DNA of 64,000 nucleotides from Candidatus Zixiibacteriota bacterium (GTDB lineage: Bacteria; Zixibacteria; MSB-5A5; WJJR01; JAJRUJ01). This document shows, one piece after another, positions 10,901 through 20,386 of the stretch. Location: assembly GCA_020051695.1 (NCBI GenBank), contig JAGVQM010000042.1:121139-185138 (forward strand), written 5' to 3'. Below the pieces are notes generated by a model. That model did no database searches. It saw only the letters and a list, made by a program, of their open reading frames with translations, and was not told the origin of the DNA. Numbering within the stretch: the stretch's first letter is position 1; every line of letters begins with the position of its first letter. Both the position numbers and the translations under genes were made by a program.

Positions 10901-10973
10901 CCCCCATCCGCAGTTGGCGGCCGATGAGCCGACCGGCGGACGGCATCCGGCGTCGGAAACCGGACAGGGATAA
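7962..10973 (+). CDS. actB: Alternative complex III subunit ActB (molybdopterin-oxidoreductase-like domain fused to four-cluster FeS domain)
   Basis: Large periplasm-facing subunit. I chose ATG 7962, which overlaps the actA stop, over an upstream TTG at 7944. A Tat-type signal is visible: RRNFLK at residues 46-51 followed by a hydrophobic Ala/Leu stretch. Residues about 75-720 resemble a complex-iron-sulfur molybdoenzyme large subunit, but in ActB proteins this domain carries no molybdenum cofactor (family knowledge). Residues about 750-1000 are a ferredoxin domain with four Cys groups: CNGCNACVVACQ, CQQCENAPCEQVCP, a CIGTRYCSNNCP-type group, and CTFC with CQQACP. This fused form is the usual ActB1-B2 architecture. 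Confidence 0.95.
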   Translation: MKRYAQDKNRRHWSSIAQRADSAGIQQHSPVGHRDEQSSDIAQIGRRNFLKLMGASLALAGVAGCRRPEEAIVPYVDQPEEIVPGVPNYYATTIPFDTSAYGVIVECHEGRPTKIEGNPAHPSTRGASSIFLQAAILGLYDPNRSAKIRQGGKNREFADFLSFWGEQAAAFAADGGAGLAVLAEPFSSPTLARLKSEFSQAYPRARWVTYAPLSDETRTTALKSLTGAELVPVYRYDRARVILALDADFLQHESESITAAMDFAAGRQPGDAGAAMNRLYVVESAYSTTGGMADHRLRLPSEDIGSFLLALLRELADRGLALENVPSGIGNTEFNKKWTAAVASDLLEAGQAGLIVAGRRQPPWVHELVFLLNHALGSAGQCIDFFPLNDAALSSTAELNKLTTDMAAGQINTLFILGGNPVYNAPVDFNFAEALDHVAHTIHLGHYHDETAQRSAWHISQAHVLENWGDARAVDGTLSVVQPTIASLYGGYSDIELIGALVTAGPAKGYDLVRTTWQSIIGPNDFEKKWRRVLHDGVFEGTVSEEITFTPLKSADRIIAELSPPGRDVSQENLELGFYASNVFDGQFANNAWLQELPDPITKLTWDNASLLAPLTAEKLGVANGDMVELHLDDRSLALPVWIVPGLAEYCVALPLGYGRRELGRVADGAGFDTYLLRTSGGMSYVRGATMTRTGRTVELANVQDHNTMEGRPIIREATLSEYQARPEFAREAVEHPPLKSIYPDYDYGKGFQWGMVIDLNVCNGCNACVVACQSENNIPVVGKEQVAKGREMAWIRTDRYFAGSLEEPRLVFQPVACQQCENAPCEQVCPVAATVHDKEGLNTMNYNRCIGTRYCSNNCPYKVRRFNFFNYTAEMAEVVKMAQNPDVTVRSRGVMEKCTFCLQRINRAKREARKRGQELNDGDIQTACQQACPSRAISFGNLNDPASRVARLKAADRNYELLAELNVRPRISYRAKISNPHPQLAADEPTGGRHPASETGQG

Positions 10974-10985
10974 GCAGTCGATCAG

Positions 10986-12374
10986 ATGAGTGCGCCCATA
11001 ACAGAAACGCCGCTGTTGACCGGAAAACATTCATTTTCCGGAATCACCGCAAAGATCAGCGGGATCGCCGAGCGGAAAGCGCCGGTGCCCTGGTATCTGG
11101 CGTTGGGTGCGGCGTTGTCGTTGCTGCTGGTGCTGTTTGGCTCGATCGGTTTCTTGGTCTTTGAGGGTGTCGGCATCTGGGGGGTAAACAACCCGGTCGG
11201 CTGGGGCTGGGCCATCGTCAATTTTGTCTGGTGGGTGGGGATCGGCCACGCCGGGACATTGATTTCGGCGATTTTGTTTCTGTTGCGCCAGCGCTGGCGG
11301 ACGTCAATCAACCGCTTTGCCGAGGCGATGACCCTGTTCGCTATTTCCTGCGCGTTGATTTTCCCGGGGATCCATGTCGGCCGGATGTGGCTGGCGTATT
11401 GGATGTTTCCGATCCCCAACCAGATGGGGATGTGGCCGAATTTTCGTTCGCCGCTGTTATGGGATGTTTTTGCAGTCAGCACATATTTTATCGCTTCATT
11501 ATTGTTCTGGTATACCGGACTGATCCCCGATTTGGCGACGTTCCGTGACCGGGCGAAAATCAAAATCAAAAAAGTCATCTTCGGCATTTTGGCCATGGGC
11601 TGGCGTGGCGGCAACCGGCAGTGGCGGCATTACGAACTGGCGTATCTTATTCTGGCCGGGATTTCAACGCCGCTGGTGCTGTCGGTGCACAGTGTAGTCA
11701 GTACCGACTTTGCCGTGAGTATCATCCCCGGCTGGCACACCACCATCTTTCCACCCTATTTTGTCGCCGGGGCCATTTTCTCCGGTTTTGCCATGGTGGT
11801 CACCCTGACGATTATCGCGCGAAAAATATTCAATATCGGTGATATTATTACGGTCAATCATCTGGAAAAGATGAATAAGATCATCCTGCTTACCGGCTCG
11901 ATGGTCGGGTATGCGTATGGGATCGAATTTTTTATTGCCTGGTACTCGGGGAACATGTATGAACAGTTTACTTTCATCAACCGGGCGTTCGGGAATTATG
12001 CCTGGGCGTATTGGATTATGATTTTTTGCAACGTCCTGGTTCCGCAGGTATTCTGGTTCAAACGGCTGCGGAGGTCGATCCCGGTGATGTTCATTGCCTC
12101 GATTTTTATCAATATCGGCATGTGGTTCGAGCGATTTGTGATCGTGGTCAGCTCTTTGTCGCGTGATTTTTTGCCCGCGAACTGGGATTATTACAGCCCG
12201 TCGATCTGGGATATCAGCACGTTCATCGGGTCGTTCGGCCTGTTTTTTACGTTGTTTTTATTGTTCATCAGATTTTTACCCATGATTTCGATGGCCGAAG
12301 TCAAGACAGTCCTGCCCGAGGCAGACCCGCATCATGGTGTGGCACACTCCCGGCCCGGAGGCAGACATGATTAA
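10986..12374 (+). CDS. actC: Alternative complex III membrane subunit ActC (NrfD-like)
   Basis: Integral membrane quinol-binding subunit of alternative complex III, of the NrfD/PsrC superfamily. It is 462 residues with about ten hydrophobic segments. The conserved loop around [13 protein letters not shown] and the following helix with SVHSVVS are typical of ActC. It starts 12 bp after actB and overlaps actD by 8 bp, in keeping with a tight operon. Confidence 0.95.
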   Translation: MSAPITETPLLTGKHSFSGITAKISGIAERKAPVPWYLALGAALSLLLVLFGSIGFLVFEGVGIWGVNNPVGWGWAIVNFVWWVGIGHAGTLISAILFLLRQRWRTSINRFAEAMTLFAISCALIFPGIHVGRMWLAYWMFPIPNQMGMWPNFRSPLLWDVFAVSTYFIASLLFWYTGLIPDLATFRDRAKIKIKKVIFGILAMGWRGGNRQWRHYELAYLILAGISTPLVLSVHSVVSTDFAVSIIPGWHTTIFPPYFVAGAIFSGFAMVVTLTIIARKIFNIGDIITVNHLEKMNKIILLTGSMVGYAYGIEFFIAWYSGNMYEQFTFINRAFGNYAWAYWIMIFCNVLVPQVFWFKRLRRSIPVMFIASIFINIGMWFERFVIVVSSLSRDFLPANWDYYSPSIWDISTFIGSFGLFFTLFLLFIRFLPMISMAEVKTVLPEADPHHGVAHSRPGGRHD

Positions 12375-12915
12375 GCTGCCTGCCGGCAACGTCCTGGGCC
12401 TGCTGGCCCGGTTCGACAGTCCTGCGGCGCTGGTTGCCGCCGCGGAGAAAGTGCGCGATGCGGGGTATAAAAAATTCGACTGCCATTCGCCGTTTCCCAT
12501 TCATTCGATGGATGCAGCCATGGGCTTGAAACGCTCGCCCCTGGGGTGGATCGTCGGGCTGGCGGCGGTTGTCGGCGCCTCATCGGGTCTGGGCTTGCAG
12601 TGGTTTGCTTCCACCGTCGATTACCCGCTGGTGATTTCCGGCAAACCGTTTTTCAGTTTTCAGGCATATGTCCCGGTTACGTTCGGGGTCGGCGTGCTGC
12701 TGGCGGCGACAACCGCCTTAGTCGGGATGCTGGCCTTGAACGGGCTGCCCCGGCCGTTTCATCCGGTGTTTTATGCGGAACAGTTCAGCAAAGCATCGGA
12801 TGATGGATTTTTTGTGAGTATCGAGGCCGACGACCCGTTGTTCGATGAGGAACGCACCACGCAGTTCCTGATCTCGATCGGCGGAGGAAATGTGGAGGCA
12901 CTGTGCCGCGATTGA
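12367..12915 (+). CDS. actD: Alternative complex III subunit ActD (DUF3341)
   Basis: Small membrane subunit of alternative complex III. I use ATG 12367, giving [17 protein letters not shown], because it overlaps the actC stop by 8 bp and matches the usual ActD N-terminus; an upstream ATG at 12334 lies inside actC. A cytoplasmic-like N-terminal domain of about 55 residues with [12 protein letters not shown] is followed by two transmembrane helices (about 57-80 and 98-125) and a C-terminal tail. The 182-residue length is normal. It overlaps actE by 13 bp. Confidence 0.92.
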   Translation: MIKLPAGNVLGLLARFDSPAALVAAAEKVRDAGYKKFDCHSPFPIHSMDAAMGLKRSPLGWIVGLAAVVGASSGLGLQWFASTVDYPLVISGKPFFSFQAYVPVTFGVGVLLAATTALVGMLALNGLPRPFHPVFYAEQFSKASDDGFFVSIEADDPLFDEERTTQFLISIGGGNVEALCRD

Positions 12916-13508
12916 CCGACATTCGGCCGCCGGTGATCCCGGGGCTGCTGCTTTTGGCTGTGATCGTGCCGTTGCTCGGCGGGTGTGCCCGCGAGAGCCC
13001 GTCGGAAAAACCGCCGATCCATGTCGTCCCGGATATGGATCACCAACCCAAATATAAAGCCCAGGCCGAAAGTGATTTTTTTGCGGATGCCTCGGCCATG
13101 CGTCTGCCGGTGAAGGGTACGGTCCCCCGCGGTTATCTGCGCGCGGATGATGCGTTCTACCGGGGCCGTGATGAAACCGAGGCTTACGTGACCGCAAACC
13201 CGTTACCGCCGACTGCTGAAGTATTGCACCGGGGTGAGGAGCGGTTTAATATCTACTGCTCACCATGCCACGGGAAGGGCGGCCGGGGTGACGGCACAGT
13301 GGTGGCCCGTGGCTTCACCCAGCCGCCGGATTTTGTGTCCGATTCGCTGCGGCAGATGCCGGTCGGACAGATGTTTGAGGCGGTCACCAACGGTGTGCGC
13401 AATATGCCGTCCTATCGGCACCAGCTTCGCCCGGAGGACCGCTGGGCGATCATCGCGTATTTACGCCAGTTACAGGGGATGACGGAACCTGGAGATACGC
13501 TCGAGTAA
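12903..13508 (+). CDS. actE: Alternative complex III subunit ActE, monohaem cytochrome c lipoprotein
   Basis: Lipid-anchored periplasmic cytochrome c that delivers electrons from alternative complex III to the terminal oxidase or a soluble carrier. A GTG start at 12903 sits inside the end of actD. The hydrophobic N-terminus ends in the lipobox LLGGC with the modified Cys at residue 28. One haem site, C119-S-P-C-H123, is followed by GKGGRGDG; a Met in NMPSY could be the distal ligand. The 201-residue length fits. Confidence 0.94.
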   Translation: MPRLTDIRPPVIPGLLLLAVIVPLLGGCARESPSEKPPIHVVPDMDHQPKYKAQAESDFFADASAMRLPVKGTVPRGYLRADDAFYRGRDETEAYVTANPLPPTAEVLHRGEERFNIYCSPCHGKGGRGDGTVVARGFTQPPDFVSDSLRQMPVGQMFEAVTNGVRNMPSYRHQLRPEDRWAIIAYLRQLQGMTEPGDTLE

Positions 13509-13512
13509 AGTG

Positions 13513-14691
13513 ATGGAAAACGAGAAAACAGCATTCCGGCCGATTTTATCAGGTATATTCGGGATGATTGCCGCCGGGGCGGCCATTGTCGGCCTGTTGT
13601 TAAGCGGGGTCGGTTACTTCCTGGATGCGCGGCAGTTTTTGTTTTCCTGGTTGACCGCGCTGGTCTATTGGACCACGATCGGGCTGGGCGCATTGTTTTT
13701 CGTAATGCTGCATCATCTGGTCGGCGCCCGCTGGAGCACGGTGCTGCGGCGGATGGCGGAAAACCTCATGTGGGGTTTGCCGGTGCTGGCGGTTTTTTTC
13801 TTGCCCATCCTGTTTCACATGCCCCAGGCATATTCCTGGAGCAATCCCGAAGTGATGGCCGGCGACCACCTGCTGACCGGGAAAAGCGGTTATCTGAATG
13901 TCCCGTTTTTTACGTTGCGGCTGGCCGCATATTTCCTGGTCTGGTTTGTCCTGGTCTCGCTGCTTAATACATACTCCAATCAGCAGGATACGAACAGCAG
14001 CGCAAGTCTGACCAAACGCATGCGGGTAGTCTCTGCCGCAGGCATGGTGCTGTTCGCAGTCACGCTGAGTTTTGCTGCATTTGACTGGCTGATGTCGCTT
14101 GATGCGCACTGGTACTCCACGATTTACGGCGTGTATGTGTTCGCGGGTAGTTTCCTGGCGCTGCTGGCATTGATGGTCTTGATCGTGCTGCAATTGCGCA
14201 GTCGCGGTATTCTCAAGAATGTGATTACTTCTGAACATGATCATGATTTGGGCAAATTGTTGTTTGCCTTTACCATTTTCTGGGGCTATATGGCGTTTTC
14301 GCAGTACCTGTTGATCTGGTACGGCAATATCCCCGAGGAGACAGTCTGGTTTTTACACCGTTGGAACGGGACCTGGAAAACGGCGTCGCTGGTGCTGATC
14401 TTCGGGCAGTTTGTTGTCCCGTTTTTTGTGCTGTTCCCGCAGGCCGTCAAAAGGATGCCCGCGGTCATGAAAGCAATCGGACTCTGGATTTTGCTCATGC
14501 ACTGGGTCGACATCTACTGGCTGGTGATGCCGTCGTTGCACCATGAAGTGCATCTGTCCTGGATGGATGTGACGACGCTGGTGGGTATCGGCGGCGTGTT
14601 TCTCTGGTTTTTTCAGCGGGGAATGCGCTCCCGCCCGCTGGTGCCGATCAATGATCCGACGCTGGCAGGTTCTATCCGTTCATTAAGCTAA
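13513..14691 (+). CDS. actF: Alternative complex III membrane subunit ActF (NrfD-like)
   Basis: Second NrfD-superfamily membrane subunit, paralogous to ActC, with about ten hydrophobic segments and the family loop FDWLMSLDAHWYSTIYG. Start at ATG 13513; a GTG three bases earlier is possible. It follows the actE stop by a few bases and ends the act operon. The operon converges with the cbb3 operon, 78 bp away, so the two respiratory complexes are physical neighbours and plausible partners. Confidence 0.94.
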   Translation: MENEKTAFRPILSGIFGMIAAGAAIVGLLLSGVGYFLDARQFLFSWLTALVYWTTIGLGALFFVMLHHLVGARWSTVLRRMAENLMWGLPVLAVFFLPILFHMPQAYSWSNPEVMAGDHLLTGKSGYLNVPFFTLRLAAYFLVWFVLVSLLNTYSNQQDTNSSASLTKRMRVVSAAGMVLFAVTLSFAAFDWLMSLDAHWYSTIYGVYVFAGSFLALLALMVLIVLQLRSRGILKNVITSEHDHDLGKLLFAFTIFWGYMAFSQYLLIWYGNIPEETVWFLHRWNGTWKTASLVLIFGQFVVPFFVLFPQAVKRMPAVMKAIGLWILLMHWVDIYWLVMPSLHHEVHLSWMDVTTLVGIGGVFLWFFQRGMRSRPLVPINDPTLAGSIRSLS

Positions 14692-14769
14692 GCGGTCTGT
14701 TTTAACGCTGAATCCGCCTGTTGCGGGCACGCACACTCAAGCGTAATGGTGCTTCATTGGGGATGCGGC

Positions 14770-15489
14770 TCAATGGCAACGCATCTGCCCCGCGGCCATT
14801 TTATTGCTGTCCAGCTTGGGGCTGATATAGGGGATACCCAGCGATAATCCCCGGAGAACCAGCAACACCGCGAGGACCAGCGCACCGGCGGGAATGAGTT
14901 TTTGCATATTGCGGCGGAAGCGCGCGCCAAGCAGCTTGCCGGAAAGCGATGTTACCAGCATGACCGGGACAGTCCCCAGGCCGAAAAACAACATATACCC
15001 GACGGACGGTTGCACGCTGCCGGTCGCGGCAGCGGCAGCCATCGCCATATAGACAAACCCGCAGGGCAGAAAACCGTTGAGCACCCCGATCATCAGCAGG
15101 GAGAACGCGGATCGGCTTTGAAACAACCGGCCCCAGACAGCTTTCATCTTCCCGAACAGCCGCCCGGTAATGCCGGGCGGGATTATCCGCTGCACGAAAC
15201 GCGCCGGAGCAAGGACGACCAGCGCAATACTGATCCCCAGCACTATCGACAATGCCTGCTGAAAACCGGCCATGGCAATTGTCTGGCCCAGGACACCCGC
15301 GACAATGCCAAGCAGCCCGTACGTGATGACCCGCCCCAGATTATACAGCACCCGGCTCAACAGCAGGGTACCTTTGGCGGCATACCCCAGCGGCAGGGCC
15401 AGCGCAATCGGCCCGCACATCCCCACGCAATGCAGGCTGCCCAGAAAACCAAAAGCCAGACCGCCCCATACTTCTACCGGGATCATCAC
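14770..15489 (-). CDS. SafE/TauE-like (DsbD-type) membrane protein of the cbb3 operon
   Basis: A 239-residue protein with about six membrane helices. The first helix carries FLGSLHCVGMCGPIAL, the signature of the sulfite-exporter/urease-accessory-like proteins that often end cbb3 oxidase operons. The paired Cys suggest a role in copper or thiol handling during oxidase assembly (inference from family and context). Last gene of the operon, 6 bp after ccoH. Confidence 0.85.
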   Translation of the reverse strand: MMIPVEVWGGLAFGFLGSLHCVGMCGPIALALPLGYAAKGTLLLSRVLYNLGRVITYGLLGIVAGVLGQTIAMAGFQQALSIVLGISIALVVLAPARFVQRIIPPGITGRLFGKMKAVWGRLFQSRSAFSLLMIGVLNGFLPCGFVYMAMAAAAATGSVQPSVGYMLFFGLGTVPVMLVTSLSGKLLGARFRRNMQKLIPAGALVLAVLLVLRGLSLGIPYISPKLDSNKMAAGQMRCH

Positions 15490-15495
15490 CGCCCC

Positions 15496-15969
15496 TTATT
15501 CGATGACAATCTTTTGTTCATCGAAATATACATCGTTTGCATGATGCCAGTCAACCTTGACATACCATAAACCTGGTCTCAGATCACCGATTGGAATAAT
15601 CTGGGTATTCATCTGCGTGGCATCGATCTGTACGAGACGATCGAGGTCGGGATCCGACGGGCGATACAGGGTGATCGTGCCGCTGATCCGGGCTGCGTCA
15701 AACTCCCGGGGGAAAGACAGCGTCAATGTCGGCGTGTTTTCGCCCAGTTCGATGGTCAGCCGGTCAGCCAGCGCCAGACTTCCGGCCGACTGGTCGATGC
15801 GTTGTTGATACCGCAGTTCCTTTTGGTAATAATCCTGCTCTACCAGCGGGAAATCCTGGGATGAGGCAAAGACAATCAGCCCGATAATGAATACGACAAA
15901 ACAGCCGTATAACAGGGCGATGCCCCAGGCCCAGCGCCGTTCCCGGTTGGAATTTTGCATTGGCATCAT
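15496..15969 (-). CDS. ccoH: FixH/CcoH cbb3 oxidase assembly protein
   Basis: 157 residues with one N-terminal membrane helix (about 13-35) followed by a periplasmic domain beginning DFPLVEQDYYQKELRYQQ, the conserved start of FixH. It assists cbb3 oxidase assembly. The start overlaps the ccoG stop (ATGA), with a second Met next to it, so coupling is likely. Confidence 0.9.
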   Translation of the reverse strand: MMPMQNSNRERRWAWGIALLYGCFVVFIIGLIVFASSQDFPLVEQDYYQKELRYQQRIDQSAGSLALADRLTIELGENTPTLTLSFPREFDAARISGTITLYRPSDPDLDRLVQIDATQMNTQIIPIGDLRPGLWYVKVDWHHANDVYFDEQKIVIE

Positions 15970-17384
15970 CGCACTTGCGGACTGCTGAAGGTTGTTTGCA
16001 CCGTTTCCACAACTTCCCCTGCAATAAGTACATCGATTTTCACTATTATGCTTGAGGAAAACAGGCGCGCTTTTGGGAGATCAATATAGAAAACCGATTC
16101 GGCGCTGCCACGGCCCGCGGGGGCAAGTGCCGGTCCGACCACCCGCAATTCGCCTTCGGGTGATTGCAGGCGCAAAGTCACCTCTGCCGCATCATGGGTT
16201 TTATTCAGGACTTTGACCAGATAAAGGTTGCGGATGTTGCCCTCGACCTCCTGATATAACGGACCTGTCGTGTGCAAAACAGTCGTTTCAACAACAGACC
16301 GACCCGCGGCCAGCAAGGTAATCACCGTGAGCAACACCAGCAGTACCACAGTATACAAGCCGGCCCGCAGCGTAAAGCGCCAGGTGGTCCCCTGTGTGAT
16401 GCCGGCGAACGATGCATAGCGGATCAGCTTGCGGGGCCGTCCCGTCCGGTCCATCACCGAATTGCACACATCGATACAGGCCGTGCAGTTTACGCATTCC
16501 AGTTGCGTGCCGTTGCGGATGTCGATCCCGGTCGGGCAGGCCAGGACACAGGCGCTGCAGTCGATACAATCCCCGTGCGCGGCCGGTTCATCGGTGACAC
16601 CCAGTTTCCGGCGTGGTTCGCCGCGTTTGAAGTCATAGGCCACGACGATTGAATTGTTGTCGAGCAGGACCGATTGCAGCCGCCCGTAGGGACAGACCAA
16701 AGTGCACACCTGTTCACGAAACCGGGCGTATGTGCCGTAAATTGCCCCGGACAGGATCAGCGTGAAGATAAACAGCGAGAAATGGGCCGTCGGCGGACCA
16801 CTGACATATTCAAGCATGCGGCGGCCGCCGATAACATAAGCCGGCAGCGTATTGGCGATGAGCAGCGCAAGCAGGATGAAACTTGCATGTTTCAGCGTTT
16901 TTCTGAACAGTTTTCCGGCGGTAAGCGGAGCATTGTTGAACCGCCGTTGCCGGGGGCCGCTGCCTTCGAAAAAGAATTCCACCTTGCGGAACAGCATTTC
17001 CAGCAACACTGTTTGTGGACAAACCCAGCCGCAAAACAGCCGGCCGAATACTGCGGTGAACAGGATAATAAAAACAAACAGCGTAATCACACCAAGGACC
17101 AGCAGATAAAAATCCTGCGGCCGGAATTCGAAACCAAAGATAAAAAACTGCCGGTTGGCGATATCGAACAGCAGCAGGGGATTGCCGCCGATTTTCAGAA
17201 ACGGCGCAACAAGGAAAAAAACCAGCAGGAAATCGGCGACAACCGTGCGTGCTGCAGTCAGTCGGCCGCGCGGCTTGAGCGGATAGACCAGCACCCGTCG
17301 GCCTTGTTTGTCGATCGTGGCGGGCCGGTCGCGGAATGAAACGTCTCCCGTATTTGAGGTATCGGGCTGCGGATTAATCAGCAA
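15966..17384 (-). CDS. ccoG: CcoG (FixG/RdxA) FeS membrane protein
   Basis: 472-residue cbb3 accessory protein, thought to reduce copper for oxidase maturation. It has about five membrane segments, a CGWVCPQT motif, and a two-cluster ferredoxin domain (CIDCSACVLACPTGID and CVNCTACIDVCN). The C-terminal ~110 residues form the periplasmic Ig-like domain of the family. It overlaps ccoP by 11 bp. Confidence 0.94.
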   Translation of the reverse strand: MLINPQPDTSNTGDVSFRDRPATIDKQGRRVLVYPLKPRGRLTAARTVVADFLLVFFLVAPFLKIGGNPLLLFDIANRQFFIFGFEFRPQDFYLLVLGVITLFVFIILFTAVFGRLFCGWVCPQTVLLEMLFRKVEFFFEGSGPRQRRFNNAPLTAGKLFRKTLKHASFILLALLIANTLPAYVIGGRRMLEYVSGPPTAHFSLFIFTLILSGAIYGTYARFREQVCTLVCPYGRLQSVLLDNNSIVVAYDFKRGEPRRKLGVTDEPAAHGDCIDCSACVLACPTGIDIRNGTQLECVNCTACIDVCNSVMDRTGRPRKLIRYASFAGITQGTTWRFTLRAGLYTVVLLVLLTVITLLAAGRSVVETTVLHTTGPLYQEVEGNIRNLYLVKVLNKTHDAAEVTLRLQSPEGELRVVGPALAPAGRGSAESVFYIDLPKARLFSSSIIVKIDVLIAGEVVETVQTTFSSPQVR

Positions 17385-18042
17385 TCAACTCGCCTTCCGC
17401 CGGTTTGGCGTTCGCGGGATTGGTGCCGCGAAGGGTTAAAAGATAACCGGCGACATCGAGGATTTCATCGGGTTTGAGTGTGCCGCGCCAGGAGACCATG
17501 CCTTTGGCCGGCACCCCGTACATCACAGTTTTGACCACATTCGACATATCGCCGCCATGCAGCCAGTAATCGTCGGTTAAATTCGGACCGATAATTCCCT
17601 CGCCGAAATTCCCGTGGCACGACGCGCAGTTGCGCTTAAAGACCTCTGCGCCGACGGCGAGCCGGGCCGGGTCGTCGGGTGTTGCGTAGACGGTCGTATC
17701 CGACTCGCGCGTCAGCAGCATCAGCCCGAGGCCGGGGTGGGCGCCGAGCAGGCGAAATACGATATCATTGTGTGCGCGGGCCAGGGGCGGCCGATAACGG
17801 GGTAGTACCCCGAAATAATCGCCCTGGACATCGCGGGCGCGAACATAGCCGGGGTTCATTTCGAGTTTGTACTGGTCGGTGCTGGAGTAACCGATGCTTA
17901 GGACGTGATAGAAAACAAAATACGCCACGCTCCAGGCGATGGCGAAAAAAAACAATAACTGCCACCAGCGCGGCAGGTCATTGTTCATCTCGCGGATCCC
18001 GTCGTAATCGTGGTCGAGCGGGTCTTTATTTTCATCAGTCAT
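17374..18042 (-). CDS. ccoP: Short, monohaem CcoP-like subunit of cbb3 oxidase
   Basis: Cytochrome c subunit of the cbb3 oxidase. The N-terminal segment DHDYDGIREMNNDLPRWW followed by a helix is the CcoP hallmark. Only one haem motif is present, C139-A-S-C-H143, whereas classical CcoP has two and is about 300 residues; this one is 222. The start at ATG 18042 overlaps the ccoQ end by 8 bp. The reading frame continues upstream to 18162, but that part overlaps ccoQ and lacks the family sequence. Confidence 0.9.
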   Translation of the reverse strand: MTDENKDPLDHDYDGIREMNNDLPRWWQLLFFFAIAWSVAYFVFYHVLSIGYSSTDQYKLEMNPGYVRARDVQGDYFGVLPRYRPPLARAHNDIVFRLLGAHPGLGLMLLTRESDTTVYATPDDPARLAVGAEVFKRNCASCHGNFGEGIIGPNLTDDYWLHGGDMSNVVKTVMYGVPAKGMVSWRGTLKPDEILDVAGYLLTLRGTNPANAKPAEGELIAD

Positions 18043-18229
18043 TGGCGCGCTCCCTTTTTTCCGCCGAGGGGGCGTTGTCCAGCGGCATCCGGGACAGTGT
18101 CTGTGCTGTTGCCGGGTCAAGCCGCAATGCCCGTAACAGGACCACGGCGAACAGCACAACAAATACGACTAGAGCCATAATCCCGTAGATTTCGATATGG
18201 GCAATTGATTCCAGTACGTCCTTGATCAT
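18035..18229 (-). CDS. ccoQ: CcoQ-like small membrane subunit
   Basis: 64 residues with a single membrane helix (about 16-35) and a polar tail, located between ccoNO and ccoP exactly where CcoQ is expected. Family sequence conservation is low, so position is the main support. Confidence 0.82.
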   Translation of the reverse strand: MIKDVLESIAHIEIYGIMALVVFVVLFAVVLLRALRLDPATAQTLSRMPLDNAPSAEKRERAND

Positions 18230-18247
18230 GTCATCACCAGTTTATAG

Positions 18248-20383
18248 CTATTTGGTTTGCTGGTTCTCTGTTTTGGCCTTGATATCGACGCCCAGCCGCT
18301 GCAGGTAGGCGATCAGGGCAATGATTTCGCGGTCCGGCTCGACGTCGATCTGGCTTTGCTTCAGGTTTTCAGCAATGGTCCGGGCCTGGGCCTCCAGATC
18401 ATAAATAGCAGTCTGGTCATATCCTGCGGGGTACGGGACGCCGAGTTTTTGCATGGTCCGGATTTTTGCGCCGAGGGTGCTGTTGTCCAGTTCGTCGCCG
18501 ATCAGCCACGGATACGGCGGCATGATCGAACCGGGCGAAACCGACACCGGGTTCTGCATGTGCATGTAATGCCAGGCATCCGGATATTTCCCGCCCACCC
18601 GATGCAAATCAAGGCCGGTGCGTTTGGAGCCCCACTGGAACGGATGGTCGTAGACGAACTCCCCGGCCTTGGAATATTCGCCGTACCGCTCGGTTTCCGA
18701 ACGAAACGGCCGGACCATTTGGGAATGGCAGTTGTAACAACCCTCGCGGACGTAGATATCCCGCCCCTGCAGTTCCAACGGCGTATAGGGTTTGACGCTG
18801 TCGATGGTGGGGACATTCGATTTGACGATGAATGTCGGAATCATCTCCACGATGCCGCCAAACGAAATGGCAATGGTGGCGAGAATCAAAAACTGGGCGG
18901 GTTTGCGTTCGAGGAACCGGTGCCAGGTTTTGTCATGACCTGTCGGCTGGTATTCCCGGGCCAGGGCGGGCGCTTGGGCGTGTTCCACTGCGGCAAATTT
19001 CCCTTGTTTGGCGGTCTTGACCAGGTTGAAAATCATTAAGATCACCCCGGTCAGATAAAGGAATCCCCCGACCGAACGAATAATGTACATCGGAATGATC
19101 TGCAGTACGGTCTCGAGGAAATTCGCATATTGCAGGAACCCCTCGGGAGTGAACTGTTTCCACATCAGCCCCTGGGTCACACCGGCAAAATACAGCGGCA
19201 GGACATAGACGATGATTCCCAGGAACCCGATCCAGAAATGGAAATTCGCCAGTTTTGTCGAGTACAGTTGTGTTTTGTACAGCCGGGGGAAAAGCCAGTA
19301 CAGGATGCCGAACGTTAAAAACCCGTTCCAGCCCAGCGCCCCGACGTGCACGTGCGCGATGGTCCAGTCGGTATAATGCGACAGGGCATTGACGCTCTTG
19401 ATGGCGAGGGTTGGGCCTTCAAACGTCGCCATGCCGTAGGCGGTAACCGCGACAGCCAGAAATTTCAACACCGGGTCTTCGCGGACTTTGTCCCAGGCGC
19501 CGCGCAGGGTGAGCAGGCCGTTGAGCATCCCGCCCCAGGACGGCGCCAGCAGCATGATCGAAAATATGGTGCCCAGCGTCTGGGCCCAGTCGGGCAGGGC
19601 GGTATACAGCAGGTGGTGCGGGCCGGCCCAGATGTAAATAAAAATCAACGACCAGAAATGGACGATCGACAAGCGATAGGAATAGACCGGCCGGTTGGCG
19701 GCTTTGGGCAGGTAGTAATACATCATGCCCAGGTACGGTGTAGTCAGGAAGAAGGCGACGGCGTTGTGCCCGTACCACCACTGGACCAGCGCATCCTGCA
19801 GCCCGGCGTACACCGGGTAACTTTTTAAAAACGACGCCGGCAGTTCGATGGAATTGACGACGTGCAGGACCGCGACCGTGACCCAGGTGGCGATGTAAAA
19901 CCAGATGGCGACATACATATGCCGCTCGCGCCGTTTGAGGATCGTCATCATCATGTTGACGCCGAAGATGACCCAGACTGCCGTGATGGCAATATCGATC
20001 GGCCATTCAAGCTCCGCATACTCCTTGCTGGTGGTGATCCCCAGGGGCAGTGTGATCACCGCGGCGAGGATGATTAACTGCCAGCCCCAGAAATGCAGGC
20101 GGCCGATGGCGCGGCTGTACATCGGCGTTTTGCACAGCCGGGGCAGCGAATGATAGACCGACATAAAAATCGCATTGCCGACAAACGCAAAGATCACTGC
20201 GTTGGTGTGCAGCGGCCGGATACGCGAAAAAGTGATATATTTCAGACTGAGGTTGAGCTCCGGATAGTACAACTGGACCGCGGCAAGGAGGCCGACCAGC
20301 ATGCCGACCACGCCCCAGACCATCGTCGCTATGCCGAAATCCCGGACAATTTTGTTATCGTAAGTGAACTCTTCGACAGCCAT
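18248..20383 (-). CDS. ccoNO: Fused CcoN-CcoO: catalytic and monohaem subunits of cbb3 oxidase
   Basis: Residues 1 to about 470 are CcoN, the haem-copper oxidase catalytic subunit with twelve-plus helices. Haem and CuB ligand regions are visible (RPLHTNAVIF, WYGHNAV, AGPHHLLYT, HYTDWTIAHVHVGALGWNG). After a linker rich in Lys and Ala, residues about 490-711 are CcoO, with an anchor helix, haem motif C549-Y-N-C-H553, and Met in the GSIMPPYPWL loop. Fusion of the two subunits is known in Bacteroidota and related groups. The intact ligands suggest an active high-affinity oxygen reductase. Confidence 0.95.
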   Translation of the reverse strand: MAVEEFTYDNKIVRDFGIATMVWGVVGMLVGLLAAVQLYYPELNLSLKYITFSRIRPLHTNAVIFAFVGNAIFMSVYHSLPRLCKTPMYSRAIGRLHFWGWQLIILAAVITLPLGITTSKEYAELEWPIDIAITAVWVIFGVNMMMTILKRRERHMYVAIWFYIATWVTVAVLHVVNSIELPASFLKSYPVYAGLQDALVQWWYGHNAVAFFLTTPYLGMMYYYLPKAANRPVYSYRLSIVHFWSLIFIYIWAGPHHLLYTALPDWAQTLGTIFSIMLLAPSWGGMLNGLLTLRGAWDKVREDPVLKFLAVAVTAYGMATFEGPTLAIKSVNALSHYTDWTIAHVHVGALGWNGFLTFGILYWLFPRLYKTQLYSTKLANFHFWIGFLGIIVYVLPLYFAGVTQGLMWKQFTPEGFLQYANFLETVLQIIPMYIIRSVGGFLYLTGVILMIFNLVKTAKQGKFAAVEHAQAPALAREYQPTGHDKTWHRFLERKPAQFLILATIAISFGGIVEMIPTFIVKSNVPTIDSVKPYTPLELQGRDIYVREGCYNCHSQMVRPFRSETERYGEYSKAGEFVYDHPFQWGSKRTGLDLHRVGGKYPDAWHYMHMQNPVSVSPGSIMPPYPWLIGDELDNSTLGAKIRTMQKLGVPYPAGYDQTAIYDLEAQARTIAENLKQSQIDVEPDREIIALIAYLQRLGVDIKAKTENQQTK

Positions 20384-20386
20384 GGG